A DNA stretch of 64,000 nucleotides, taken from positions 24,490,001 to 24,554,000 of the forward strand of contig OY987267.1 in assembly GCA_963920665.1 (NCBI GenBank), given 5' to 3'. Each line of letters begins with the position of its first letter. Within the stretch, counting starts at the first letter, position 1. The position numbers and the translations under genes were made by a program. This document shows, piece after piece, positions 44,247 to 56,519 of the stretch. The stretch is from Straminergon stramineum. Its lineage: Eukaryota; Streptophyta; Bryopsida; Hypnales; Calliergonaceae. The notes beneath the pieces were generated by a model. The model made no database searches. It had not been told where the DNA came from and saw nothing but the letters and a program-made list of their open reading frames with translations.

Positions 44247-45190
44247 TCCATCAAAATCTCAAACTATGATTGGTGGAGAAAAATAAATTAGGATTTAGGG
44301 CATCAAACTTTATTCCAAGTCTCATTCCATTTAAACTATCTATATGGAAACACCTTTTAGAAGTTTTGGTCTTGAGTCTTAAATGAGGATTTGGAGCGTG
44401 AGTTGAATCTAACAAATATTTGTTATTCACTTTCTACAATTCAAGAAAATTAAAATTTGGATTTGAACTAGGACTTGTAGATTTGTAACTTGGGTGAAAC
44501 AACACTCATTCTTGTGCAAACTTAATTTGTCATTAGTTCCAAGTCTTGCGTCATTCCTTATATTTTCTCCCTCTAAAAAGAATGCATACAAATTTTTATA
44601 TTTTATTTTACACTTGTCCATACTAATGTCTTGTCCTTTAATGTATATATAACATTCCTAATCATAAAAAATTAAAACCACACTTATTTTTAGAGTGTCC
44701 CCAATCTACTATAAAAATTTGGAGTGAATTGTGCTTTAGTAACTATGAATTGTCAACTTTTTTCTAATTTTTGTCTTTCAACTAACTTTGAATTGGTTTA
44801 TTTTCCTTTCCCATTTCTAAATTAAATTTTTTTGTACCTATACAAAGTACTTTGGAATGCACTTCTAATACAATAATTTAAATTTTAAATTTAAATATTA
44901 AATTAGTCAAAAAGTAGAATTTCATTTGCAAGTACAAATTCTAGAGTGCATTGAAGATGCTCTTAAAGTATTGATACATTCACTTCCTTCATAATCCATA
45001 CCAAAATTTAGTTAGTTAGTTTCTGAGTTAGTTACACTAGAAGAAAACAATGTCACAATCAACAAAAACTAGTTGACTTTTTTTGAAAATTGTGTTAGTA
45101 ATGAATGAAGATTTTCTAAAACTATATTGCAGCCAACATGAATTTTTAGTTTTTTGTCACACAAAATAGAAAAATGTCAGCTTGCTGACT
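44247..45190. other. AT-rich DNA, nothing recognised
   Basis: No gene, element end or RNA gene is visible. Confidence 0.45.
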
Positions 45191-45214
45191 GTCATATAAC
45201 TTTATACTGGTGTT

Positions 45215-45945
45215 AGTTAGTTTAGTTTTATTTGTTTGTTATGGTGAGATCTCCTTGACCATGTGTCCCCTGATTGCATTCTTGGTACTATCAAAAAGCC
45301 CTTTGCAAGGAGGGGTGCATGGGCTTTGTTTCGTAGCATTCCAACTCACGAAAAAAAAGATATTGAATTTTAAAGTCTTCGTGAATTAGAAAATTATTTT
45401 TACTTTTATTGGCTATGGCAACGACATAGGGGCAACACCAGTTTATATACATTAAAATGAGGTTGTTTTGTTTTGTTTATCTGTTATGGTGAGATCTCTG
45501 TAAATGTGTATCCTTGTTCATATTACTATTGGAAAGCTCTGTGCAAGGAAGGGTGCACAAGCTTCGTTTTGTGGCATTTAGACCTACAACGTGAAAGTTA
45601 TTGAATATCAAGTTTTTATGAATTCAAAAATTCAAAAAAATTATATTTTTATTTTGGTTGTGGCAATGGCACAATGGATACTTACTAGTAGTCCATACAT
45701 TAAATTAGTTAGTTGGTTAGTTAGTTAGTTTTTGTTAAGGTGAGATCTCCTAGACTGTGCACCCTCTGGTCACATTTTTAGTACCATCAGAAAGCCCTCC
45801 ATGAGGATGGGTGTACGGACTTTATTTTGTGGAGTTCCAGCTCATTAGAGAAAAATATTGAGTTTTTATGAATAAAAATATAAAAAAATAAATTTTTACT
45901 TTTATTTTGGTTGTGACAAATGCATAGGGCACATTAGTTTAAGTA
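45215..45945 (+). repeat. Tandem array, three units of about 245-251 bp
   Basis: Units are anchored by ggtgagatctcc at about 45244, 45489 and 45740. They run through tagtaccatcagaaagccct, gaggatgggtgtacgg and ttattttgtgg to ttttattttggttgtg. Gttagttagttag runs lie between units. Divergence between units is moderate, so the array is old. Confidence 0.85.
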
Positions 45946-46180
45946 GTAGAGTAGTATACTATTATTTTTTGTTGTTATTGTAGAATTGTTTTTTGAAACT
46001 ACTAATTTGTCCCCTTGCTTCACAATCTTCACTATTGAAACTTAAATGTTTTTTGTATTTTAACTGGTTCATTTTATACTAATTTTCCCCAAGCATTGAA
46101 TTAAAGTGACCAAGTGAATGACAAGATTACAAGAGTAATGATTGAATAGAGTTTAGTGAGCGAAAAAATTATTGCCTTAA

Positions 46181-47316
46181 TCCCTAAAGGACAATTGTGT
46201 GTTGAATGGATAATTGAATATTTAGGTAGGTTTTATGTTTGAGAAGAATTGATGGCTAATTCAAAGTTAGCCAATGGAATTGTAAAAAAATTTGGTTGCA
46301 ATTTGAAAACATCAGAAAAAAATTTTATAAAATTTTATAAAATTTCTATTTTGAGTGAAAAATAGAAAAAATAACCAAACTCTGGAATTGAAAAAATGAT
46401 TCATTTGGGGAATTGAAGGAAAATAGCCAAGATAACTCAAAAAACTTCATGAATGGAAGATAGATTCCTACAAATTGGATTTTTTTCAAATTTTGAGACA
46501 AGTTTTGTACATTAACTACCTTTAAGGAAGGCAAAAAAATCCAATGTGATGCCCAAGTAAAAAATTATGATGCCCAAAAAATATTGTGTAGTTTGGGCAA
46601 TTTAAGAGTTGTTTGCTTAACCCTCCTCTACTTTTGAAATTTTCCGTGTATGCAATAATATACATGATATAATATATAATTATCAAAAATACTATTTCTA
46701 GCTCAAAATTTAAAATTCAAAAGGGGTCAAACTTTGTTAATTATATTGGACAATTTGGGAAAAAAACTTTTCCTCTAAATTCAATCTCTATAATCTTGCA
46801 ATTTGTATTTCAAAGATTTTGAATTTTATTCCAACATAATCTAGATGCTTGGCTCTATATTTTTAGAGTCTTGATTTCAAAAATAAAAATTTCCTTATGC
46901 ACAAGAAATCATCAAACAATGGCTAGTTCATTGCCAGATTATTTGACCTCCTCAATGCACTGTAGGGTGATTCAAAGGAAAGTGCACCTACTTGCTTTTG
47001 AATTTTATATGAGTGCACCTAACAAAATATACTAATGAATGGTAGAAATCTTCATTTTTGTATAGAGAATTTCTTTTAATCCAAGAGGGCTTGAAGTCTC
47101 ATGTCCTTGATTGTTAGGATAAAAAAGAATTTTTTTTCAAACTTCAAATGATATAATCTTGCAATTTATGTGATTAAATGGGTTGAAATTTTTTCACACA
47201 TCAATATAATGGTCTACTACACTTTTGGATGGATGGAATTCAAGTTTGGTGAATGCATACAAAATTGGTAGTTATTGATCATTTCTTTTTAAAAACAGAG
47301 TCCGTCCTTTTGGGGT
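46181..47316 (+). mobile_element. TTAA-type element, about 1.1 kb, probably composite
   Basis: TTAA 46177-46180 is followed by TCCCTAAAGGACAATTGTG. The right end is gtccgtccttttGGGG followed by TTGA 47317-47320. The inner module occurs twice (ataatcttgcaatttgtatt near 46791 and ataatcttgcaatttatgtg near 47155). This suggests two elements fused or an internal duplication. Confidence 0.6.
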
Positions 47317-47320
47317 TGAA

Positions 47321-48139
47321 GCTTATTTCCTCTAATGAAAATGACAGCTTTTGCTCTAGCAATTTTTATGCTCCTAATTGGAAATGATTCCAACTCTCTT
47401 TGTAATTTGAGTTCTACTCAAATGGAATTGTATTAGGGTCCTAATAAGGTGAACCAACCCATTTTTGTAAACTGCCTAATTTTGTCATCCTACTTGTGGC
47501 CCCAATTCCGTCTAAAAAATCATCCAAATCCATTTATGACAAAATTACCGCATTAGTGCCAATGAAGGGCTAAAGTGTCAATGCTTCAATGAACACTTAA
47601 GTACTATTGGATACATAGGAGAGCGGTTATGGATTGTTTATAGGATGTTCATGAATCCACTCTATGAGCACTTTTGTAATTTCAAAGCAAACCACTTCAA
47701 AGATTTTTTTAAATTACAATTTCAATTGAAAATTATAATTCCACTTGGGTTTGATTCATGAAACAAGCTCACACCTCTGAAAAATATATGCCTTTTTTCG
47801 AGTTGGCCCTAAGATATTCAGATTCCTAATCAGGGTGACAATAGGCTTGTCTACCTTAATGTTTTTGTTTCTGTGGAAAATTATTCAACAATGGCAGCCA
47901 TGGATTCATTAAAAAAATTCACTGATATGGAGAAAACAACCATCATTTGTACTTTGGTCAATACTTCACTGTCAATGCACTCACATGCCCCTTAGACTTC
48001 ATGGTGTATGTGTATTGTACTTGACGTTCAAATTTGGCAAAGAGGTGCCAAAAATTGAATTTCCACATGAGATTTGCGAAGGTTCACATTAGCTTACACT
48101 AATCACAAGATAACACATGGCACTTTTTACAAAGATGAT
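47321..48139. other. AT-rich DNA, nothing recognised
   Basis: No gene or repeat partner is seen. Confidence 0.45.
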
Positions 48140-48143
48140 TTAA

Positions 48144-49055
48144 TTCCTGAAGTATGGAGGGTGTTCTTAAATGCAAAATTTTCAAAAAAATGTCACATTT
48201 CAGTGCATTGAGAAAAATGAAAATTATGATCTTTTTTAATAAGAAAATAAAAAAGTGAATTAGTCTATTTGGTCAATGTGTAGAAATCTTCTTAGCCCAT
48301 TTGACCTTGTAGACTACAAGATTATAATGTTTGAAGCGTGAAAACAAATTTCTTTTCATCCTTGTACACTTTGAGCCCTCTTGGAGAGAGAGATTTGCTC
48401 TATTCAAAATTGAACCTTATACCATTGAATACTACAACTTGTTGGCTATACACATGCAAAATTTCAAAAGCAAAGAAGGGACTTACCTTACTTTCATTCA
48501 CAAGGGAAGCAAGTAAAGCAACAATACATTAGCCATTGATCTATGATTTCTTGTGCACTGGGGCATTCCTTTTTTAGAAATTCAATCGGTGAAAATTTTT
48601 AGCCAAATATTTAGAGTATGTGGAAAGAATTTCAAAATCATTGACTAGACAAATTATAAGATAATAGCATTTGAAGATAGAAGAAAATATTTTTCTTTTT
48701 CTACAATTGCCCAACATAGTTAATAAAGCTTGACTACTCTTAGAGTGTGAATTTTGAGCTCAAATTAGTTAAAAAAATAGCATACTATATCATGTGAGTT
48801 ATATACACACCAAATTTCAAAAGTTGATGAGGAATTCAACAAAGGATTCATGAACTACCTGAATTGCCTATATTTTTTCGAGTAGCATAACTTTTCACAT
48901 GGGCATCCGATTAGATATTTTTCTTTCTGTAGACAAAGGGATTAGGTATAGATACATTGTGTCAAAATATTGAAAACATCCATTCAAAATTGATTTTGTT
49001 TGCACCTATCCAAACATTCAAGTTTTTGTTCAACAAACAATTGTCCTTGATTGGT
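48144..49055 (+). mobile_element. TTAA-type element, about 912 bp, eroded
   Basis: TTAA 48140-48143 is followed by TTCCTGAAGTATGGAGG; the right end is attgtccttgattggttg. Modules appear in the usual order: gactacaagattataatgtt, gtagcataacttttcacatgggcatccgat and catccattcaaaattgattt. Its size agrees with the 903-947 bp group. Open frames inside (48331-48516) are incidental. Confidence 0.55.
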
Positions 49056-49447
49056 TGTTTGTGCCAATTTGACCATCATGCAAGGTACCTTTTCCAATTC
49101 ATTTGCTTGTTGAATTTTCATCCCCTCACAATAGAAGAAAACTTCACCTTCATAAATCAACCACCAATCTATTACTAATTTACGACCACTTTCATACTAA
49201 TCCATTCTCAATCTACAAGATGCTAGCTTGATTTGAACCTCTTTCAGGTTTTATAAAGCGGATTAGAGCCAAAACAATGGTGGTGGATGATGAGCAACAT
49301 GGCCCATTCCTTTAGAAGTAAAGGTGCAACATTGTGCTTTGCAAAGTTAATGGAATGGTAGGATAAAATTTTAATACACTATTTCTCTCTTTCTTACTAT
49401 AACTTTCACATTATGTAGTTAATTTAAAATTTGGTATAGAATTGACT
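49056..49447. other. Intergenic DNA, nothing recognised
   Basis: No feature can be supported. Confidence 0.45.
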
Positions 49448-49451
49448 TTAA

Positions 49452-49673
49452 CCCTTAAACATCGAAGCAAACGTTTTGTGTATGATGGATGACAAAGAAT
49501 CTCTCCATGTAAGACAAAACTACGACTATTCATCCTCGAAATTTTGTGAGAAAAGGGTAGGTCTTCTATAGTAGTATGACTTCCAATGAATATTTTTGAT
49601 TTTTTTAAAATAGATGATGTCACACAGTTCCAAAAGGGAGGATTTCCACGGTCACCAATCCGTCCTTTAAGGG
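49452..49673 (-). mobile_element. TTAA-flanked element, 222 bp
   Basis: It lies between TTAA 49448-49451 and TTAA 49674-49677. Ends: CCCTTAAACATCGAAGC and, inverted, CCCTTAAAGGACGGATTGG. It is the reverse complement of 37063-37275. Its left end resembles the end of the 141-bp element at 2062-2202 (CCCTTAAACGTCG). Non-autonomous. Confidence 0.8.
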
Positions 49674-49677
49674 TTAA

Positions 49678-50530
49678 GGGAAAGGTCTAAGTGAGGAATG
49701 GACTTCTTTGTCAACATCTCTAACAAAATTATTTGAGACGGATCTCCGCCTGATGCTCGGGACGAACTGCCTTCACGTGACGGTGACCCACGAACAGATT
49801 GCTTGTAGGGAACCACTGCTGGCCAAGCAATTCGGAATTTCAACGGAAGCTGATGACGCCACGGTAGTATCAGAGAATTAAGTTTGCATTTTGCAATAAA
49901 TTCTTCAGTTACTGTATGGAGCAAATGAAAGGTGGAATGGCATCCGTATGTTTCAAGAAAAAGAAAAAGAAAAGTGGAATGGTTTTTTGCTCTTTGTAAA
50001 AAGCTGCGAAGCTGAATTGCCTTTTCTCCCACCCACCCACCCCCATACAAAAAACACATTGGATTACGCCCATTGCAATCAGAAGGAGCTTATTTACACA
50101 ACTAGGCCTGGTTTACCTTCGAGGCATAACCGGAGAGACCAGCGAGGACACATGTTTTTCTCCTTGCAATGACAATGAATTTTTCTTCAGTTGTGTCAAC
50201 AAAAGAGGCAAAAAAATTGAAATCAGAGCAGACCACTGACTAAAAGCAGCTACGGGAATTCCGAGTGAGGGAGGAAGGAGTTCTGGATATGCAAGTCCTA
50301 TGAACCTTGAACCAAAATTTCGTATTCTGAGTTCTAACTTCCTGAGAATCAGGAGTCAAAGCCCAATCTCAGCCGAGAATAGCTGCAACTAGAAAAATTC
50401 CAGATCGATAGAAGGTCAAAAAAAAGCCACCAGTAGCGAAGAACTTCCAGCGTTGTTCCAGCTCACAGCACCTTCTGTCTCTGCCCAGCATTGTTGGAAC
50501 CAGGCACTATTTGACTCCCGCCTACTGTAG
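49678..50530. other. Low-copy DNA of mixed composition, no gene recognised
   Basis: A minus-strand open frame of about 130 codons (49667-50059) runs into the TTAA element and has no recognisable domain. At 50150-50210 a tail-like gcaatgacaatgaatttttc precedes an A-rich stretch, a weak match to the retroposon tails. Nothing firmer. Confidence 0.4.
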
Positions 50531-50532
50531 CT

Positions 50533-50805
50533 TCAGTTCCTAGTGAATCTACATCTAGATTTTAACGGTACAGTACTCCAGTGCAATTCATCTACCTTGT
50601 CCACGAGTTTCGTCGGAGAAGGGGAATGAAATGCCGCTTGCTTGCTTGGATGCAACGATAGCTCCAGAAACAGAGGAATCGACACCCTGGTCCAGAAGGA
50701 CCACAAGGTGTGACATGGGAGCTCGCGCTGTCGCGCATGTGTCATCTCTAGCTCTGAATCATAGATTCGCATTCCCTTGCACTCCGCTGCCGCCAACATT
50801 TTCAT
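50533..50805 (-). CDS. Candidate ORF, 90 codons, unidentified
   Basis: It starts with ATG at 50805 (MKMLAAAECKGMRIYDSELE...) and ends in TGA at 50533. Codon use is moderately G/C-ending, and it diverges from the better ORF at 51029 with about 220 bp between them. A competing plus-strand open frame covers the same bases, so the coding strand is uncertain. No domain, signal peptide or membrane segment is recognised. Confidence 0.25.
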   Translation of the reverse strand: MKMLAAAECKGMRIYDSELEMTHARQRELPCHTLWSFWTRVSIPLFLELSLHPSKQAAFHSPSPTKLVDKVDELHWSTVPLKSRCRFTRN

Positions 50806-51028
50806 ATCCCGCTCTAGTTCGACACCTTTTGAACCTTACGTTTGAAGTTTGCAGGGGCTATTGCCATGGTTTGCAATTGGAAGTCGGGTTGGAAGTATGT
50901 TGAAAACGTAGTACTAGATCACAGGTGTAGGGTTCGACCAGTCGACTACTGATATTACCGATCCTGGGCATAAATTTTTCATGATTGCGGCAATTTCGTG
51001 ATTAGGAAATTTAGGAAGCCCTACCGTG

Positions 51029-51409
51029 ATGGGTTCTGATGAGAGGCGGAAGTCGAAGACAGGCATGTCCGCCATCTCACCGCGGAGGTGGCCTTCGACT
51101 CTCCTCATGGAAGAGCTTTCCCTGGAGACGCTGCAAGACACGACGTATGTGCGGCTGGTGCATCCTGACCAAACTGTTATCACGAGGATTGACACCGCAG
51201 GCTTCGAGGTCAGCCCCAAGGGAACGCGCTCGGAGAAGGCTTGGAGCTGGTTGAAGAAGCCCGTCACGTCGTGGAATGGGCGAGACGGGAAGGTGACGAC
51301 GGTGGTGATGTCCAAGTCGAAGTCGCATCATTCCTGGGCGTGGTTGGGAAGAGCACCTGCTGATGAGTTCCAGTTCGATCCTACCAGACGGTGGCCGCAG
51401 GGATGGTGA
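51029..51409 (+). CDS. Uncharacterised 126-residue protein, strong codon bias
   Basis: ATG at 51029 to TGA at 51409. By hand count about 73 percent of codons end in G or C, a strong coding signal in an AT-rich window. The protein starts MGSDERRKSKTGMSAISPRR, is basic at the N-terminus and has a tryptophan-rich C-terminal half (six Trp in the last 55 residues; ends RRWPQGW). No signal peptide, membrane segment or known motif is visible, and I do not recognise a family. It may be a single-exon gene or the last exon of a larger one. Minus-strand frames are also open (50914-51315; 51077-51556), but their codon pattern is the mirror of this bias. The ATG is chosen because the only upstream in-frame alternative is GTG. 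Confidence 0.55.
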   Translation: MGSDERRKSKTGMSAISPRRWPSTLLMEELSLETLQDTTYVRLVHPDQTVITRIDTAGFEVSPKGTRSEKAWSWLKKPVTSWNGRDGKVTTVVMSKSKSHHSWAWLGRAPADEFQFDPTRRWPQGW

Positions 51410-53040
51410 CCAACAGGGATGCATTTGCCTAATAATCCTGTTCATTTTTAGGAATTCTTCAAGAGCAGTGGCTGGAAAGAGAGGCATTCGGAACCTGTTG
51501 TAAGCAACATCGGGATGTTCTAAGCGACATTGGGATGTTGTAAGCAGCACCACCATGCGTTAAAAGGGCATGGCTATGCTTTTAGGATACGTTCTGCAAC
51601 AATTTCGTAAGAACCGTGACGTTGTTCTAAGCACCTGCTCCCACTTATGCACTCATGTAATTCAATCTGGTCTCATCGACATCGAGGACATCAAGCTGGG
51701 TGACCAGAGCTTCATAGCCTTGCGTTTGAGGGTACACGTTTCTTGAGGGAGTTCCGGGAATGGATATGGCATTTGTGAACGGTGACGGATTCCTAAACTA
51801 ACAGTGTTTAGGTAGACTTATGGGTTTAGACTGGAAGTAGAATATTGATTAGTTAGTGTACATAAGAAGCAGGCCACTTGGGAAAGAAAAATCTCCCTGT
51901 GCTTGTCTATATTTTTTACAACCACTCAACAGTCATTTTGTGATAACCAAGGCAAAATCATTAGGCGTAGCTTTTGATGTTCGCTTTGCAAGCAGGCTGG
52001 CTATGGCTAAACTTATGGTAGACATGTGAACATTTTGCAAATACATTGAGTAACTGGAGATGGGTTTTTTATCAATAACTTCAAGCGGAGACTTTGAAGA
52101 TTGGGAGGCTCTCTGAACTCGAGAGCTCTTTACAAAGTTCTTCCCCTTTCTCTTTTTTTGGTGTTTTCTCTGCCACTTGGGATGTAAAAGTTGGGAAAAT
52201 TGCAAAGCTGGGCATCGACTTGGTACTATTGTTAGGAGATCGGCTGTCAAACTTCAACCAAATAGTGTGCGTACACTTGGCTTGCAAATTGTTTGGTTGT
52301 ACTTGCACTGTGACATACTTCTGTGACAGAACTTCTGATCACAATCTCAGTTAGAGTAGATATGCTTCGCAGCCTCAAGAGCATTTGGCAGCTTCTTGTG
52401 TATTGGAGCAGGGGAGCACTCACTGTCTCCATCGCATGTGGTGTAGTTATAGTAGAACTGCCCATTACCAGCCACTTAAGTATTTTGTGCATGATCTGGA
52501 GTAGTAGAAAGCATTGTTAAATTTTTGCCATGTAGAGAGATAGAAATGGTGGGCGTTGTCAAATTTCAATAATTTTTTTCCTAAAATTCAAATTGTTATG
52601 AATTTTAGAAGCCAAAAGTTGGCCAGCTCCCATCCCCAATACATAGATTCTTCCATCATTGCTCATCTAAAGATTAATCTGGCTCTCAAAACGAAGTACA
52701 TGTGTCATAACTATGATGGGTGGAAGATGGTGGGAAACCAAAAAACTAATGGTTACTTATTGGTCATCTATCTGTTGAATTTCCCATTACCTATGTATTG
52801 ACCATGGGTCTTGGCTGGTCATGGGAGGTTCTACCATAGTAATACCCTTTGTGAAGACTAGATTCTACATGAATTAAATCGTTTTTGTAAAAAAAAGTGC
52901 CAAATGTCATCTTGTGAATGGTGTGAGGTGTTGTGCAACCTTGAGAATCTGATGTGGAAATTCAATTTTGGCACTTGAGTGTTGAATTAGACCTTCATGG
53001 ACAATACCCTGTTTATATAAGATAATCCAACCCCTCAAGG
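51410..53040. other. Intergenic DNA, nothing recognised
   Basis: 51480-51560 repeats gtaagcaacatcgggatgtt / ctaagcgacattgggatgtt / gtaagcagcac, a short triplicated word just 3' of the ORF. 52520-52600 weakly resembles repeat D. No gene is supported; several overlapping short open frames at 51930-52500 conflict with one another. Confidence 0.4.
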
Positions 53041-53045
53041 GCAAA

Positions 53046-54430
53046 ATGACTAGTTTGCACTATTTGCATAATAGAAATTTAAAATAAAAATACACAAAAA
53101 GACAAATGTGAGAAATGGAGAGAGCCAATGATTTCTATTTTTATTTTTTACAAAATATGAATTTGTAATGAATTTTTGAAGTGTGCTACCCAATTGGCCC
53201 CAAAGAGTCTCTAGAATGTCCCCAAACCAACAAAAAGTGTATCCATAATGGTCATCTTGCTCACCTAAAATGATTATAATATTTTTTAATGTGGTCACAA
53301 CATGAAAGCATCGAAAAATCACTTCTTGTGATGAATTTACACTCAAAAGGTGGAAGTTCTTATTGTAGTTACTAATTACTCCACCACCATCATCTAAGAC
53401 ATTTATTATGGTCAATAATTCAACCTAATTTAGCCCAAATCTTCTTTATTGGAGAAAGTCTATGAGAAGTTGATCTAAGACTTTGATGGGTCATTCCCTA
53501 TGTGTTTGTAAGGTAGGAACACCTAAAACGGATACTTATTAGAGATGACGTGATTGCGAGGGTCTGTGCAAAAAAAATGTTGTCTGTAGAGTAGGAAATG
53601 GTTTAGAAAACCAAAAAAATTGGTTTTGTATTTTTCCAAGCTTGTATGAATTTTATACAAATTTTTGAAAACAACTTCATAGATGCACTTACTATGGACA
53701 CTAGACTAAGACTGAAGTAGGCATGGAAACACCTAGAAGCATCACATTCGAAACTTGAATCAAGTGCGAGTGATTGGCTACCTCTTGGAACTCCACTTGT
53801 CTACTTTGGGTCCACAAGCCTTTGGATTTAGGTTGTTTTTTAGGTGTCGACAAATGACTCATGTCCATTTTAGGTGTTTGTACCTTAATGGATCTTTGGT
53901 ATGTGATGGGCTAGTTTAGAACATTGCCACTATAGAGCAACTAGATCTCTATATGCCACTATAGGTTGGCGTTGCTGTGGCCAATTGAATCCTTAGGGAC
54001 AGTGGCTCCTCACTCTCCTACCGTGACATGCCATCCTAACCCAGAAAGTTGAAAGAAAACATCACAACATTGTGTGAAACACGGAAAGTTGAAGGAAAAC
54101 ATTAAAGCTTTACATATGCATTGAAGGTGCTCAACGAAAAAGAAAATCCAACAAGGAGCAAAGCCAAGATTGGTCCTTTATGCTCCACCCAAAATTCCCT
54201 TGCCCATGCCAAGATGTAATACTTGAGCAAAAATATGGTGGTTTAGTGCTTAGGAAACAATGTTGAGAGTCATGATGGAAGTTGTTTTAGCTCCTGAACC
54301 TAGAGTGAGGAGTCCTTGAAGGTGTGTCGAGCCACATTGGCAATGCTCTTATCTTATATGATAGAATGTAGCATTGGCTATCTACATCTATGTAGTGTAG
54401 TTAGTACTACTCTTGTATATACAATAACTC
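53046..54430. other. AT-rich to mixed DNA, no gene called
   Basis: A 121-codon minus-strand open frame (53050-53415) is the longest here; see the rejected list. At 53030-53055 the word ccaacccctcaagggcaaaa faintly resembles a TTAA-element left end. 53700-54360 is less AT-rich with no recognised content. Confidence 0.4.
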
Positions 54431-54432
54431 CA

Positions 54433-55078
54433 AAAATTGAGTCTGTATTTTGTTTAGTTTCACTCCATATGCCATACTTTGAAAATGAGTGAACAAATTC
54501 CATTTGAGACTATACTACATGAATGATTCACTCCTAATAATACTTGAAGTAAAAAAGCAAGTATGGTTTGGAAGTTATTGAATTTCTAAGCTACCCCCCT
54601 ATAGATTCAATTGTTTAACTAGTTTTCAAAATCACTCAAAAAATTGTCTACACCTCTTTTCTAAATTACAATGACTTCAACATTTTATTCCATGTTGTTG
54701 TACTTCATTGAAGACCTACCACCATTGGTAGTGTAAAAATTTGACATACTTATGCTACAAAGTATATATATAAAGAGAGAAAAGTGTAAATAATATTAAT
54801 TTGAATGGAAATTGAAGACTCGAGACCTTGTTTTCTATCATAGATGATCTATAGGTTGCAATTTGAAATGTTGTCACATCCACTTTGAATTAATTTGAAG
54901 TTATTTTTTCTATTTTATAAATAATACAAATCATTTTAATTTTCATTTAGCAATCAAAACTTTTCTTTTGCCCAATCTTTTTTAAACCAAGATGTTTGTT
55001 TGTAAAGGCATTTGCATAGGTACATTTATTTGGATTATAGATGTAATTTGATAAGATATGACAATAACTATGTATTAT
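54433..55078 (+). repeat. Dispersed direct repeat, copy B (mate at 786-1335)
   Basis: Same order and orientation as copy A. The region 54655-54800 is extra or highly diverged relative to the mate and includes a (ta)n run (54760-54772). The two copies are about 53.6 kb apart. Confidence 0.75.
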
Positions 55079-55079
55079 T

Positions 55080-56500
55080 AAAACTGTAGTGGTTTGACTT
55101 TTGACTATTTTTTGCACATAAAATTGAATTTTTAAATGCATATTTTTTTGCAACTTTGAAAACATAATTTCTACATTTTTGTAAGTTTGCATGCATTTTC
55201 TATAAACTATTGAGTGTTTTGGCCTCAAAAATTCAATTAATGTAATTATTGAAGAAATAGTGAATTCATAGTAAAATGTTTGCAACAAAATTCTTTGGGC
55301 ACTTGAGGCTAAACCACTTCATTTACTCCTAGAGGGCAATGACAACAAAAATCAGCTTTTAGGCCATAAAAAATATGTTTTGAATTTTGTTGTTGATTTT
55401 TTTTCTAATTTATATTACTTTATTACATCAATCTAGCATTTGAATTTTGTCAAAGCCATGAGAGGCTAGGAGGGGGGTGAAAGCTCCCTTCAAATTAAAT
55501 GGGACTAGCATTTGGATTTTGAGAGCAAGTTTTTTTGAAATTTTGGTGAATTTATGAATACTTCTCAATGTTTTGTAATGCATGGTTATAAGCTAGTCTT
55601 CCACAAAGGAGATTGAAGATTTGATTTTTGGTGTAGTAATTTTCAACCCAAGCATCTATATCACTCTAAAATATGTAAACTAACTTCAATATACTATAAT
55701 ACTTCTCAAATTTTGAAGTTGAGATCCCCCCACAAGACTTGTGGAGGGAAAAACCCTTCATACTTTGATCACATAAATTTTACAAATGATAAAATATTTC
55801 AAATTGGAAAATTTTGTATGTGTTCTATATGAAGGTGGCATTAATTCCTAAAAAATTCTTGGGGGAGAGGCAAATGTAGATTTTGAATGGCTTGGGCAAA
55901 ATAATATATAATATAAGTAGAATCTAGACATCAAATCTTCATTTTTGCAAGTCTTTCTTTTCTTCTCATCTCTACATGAACTCATTTTGAACCTTGCACA
56001 ATAATCATAGAGCACCAACTCTCACCAAGTACCAACCATGCTATAGTAAACTTGCCAATCACCGCACAAATAAAATTCAAATCCTTCTCCACATAAATAT
56101 AGAAATTTGCATGTTTTGAAATTAGGCATGATCATTAAATGTCATGTTAAGATTCATCTTCAAAAAATAGAATGCAAAAATATTTCTTCCTACAAATTTT
56201 ATTGCAATTTAAAGGCAATGAAGCTAAAATCTAGTTAAAAATTCCTTGCAACCCTTCACCACATAGTGCGTGGTCATTGGGCGGTGATAGAAAATTTTGT
56301 TCCCATGGCAATTGAATTGGTAGTTGCATCATGCGGTTAGAGTATGGTAAATGGCAACGGTTGTTGTGTGGTTTTTGGATGTGTGCGGTAAATGGCAAGT
56401 TTACTCTAATCACATTGCTAACAAATAGACAAAAATTTCTTTTTTAACATATTAGGATGTACTTCATTTTTTTTCTATAGCTCTAGTAAAAGGGACTTGA
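55080..56500. other. AT-rich DNA, nothing recognised
   Basis: No gene, repeat partner or element is visible. A 113-codon minus-strand open frame (54947-55288) overlaps repeat copy B and has no support from copy A. Confidence 0.45.
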
Positions 56501-56519
56501 AAACATTCATAATCCATAT

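Noticed and set aside
53050..53415. 121-codon minus-strand ORF with a faint likeness to the C-terminal end of hAT transposases (W.QLGSTLQKF ... KNRN.LSPFLTFVF)
   Set aside because: The match is a handful of residues recalled by eye, the central conserved part of the domain is absent, and no hAT-type ends or 8-bp duplication are visible nearby.
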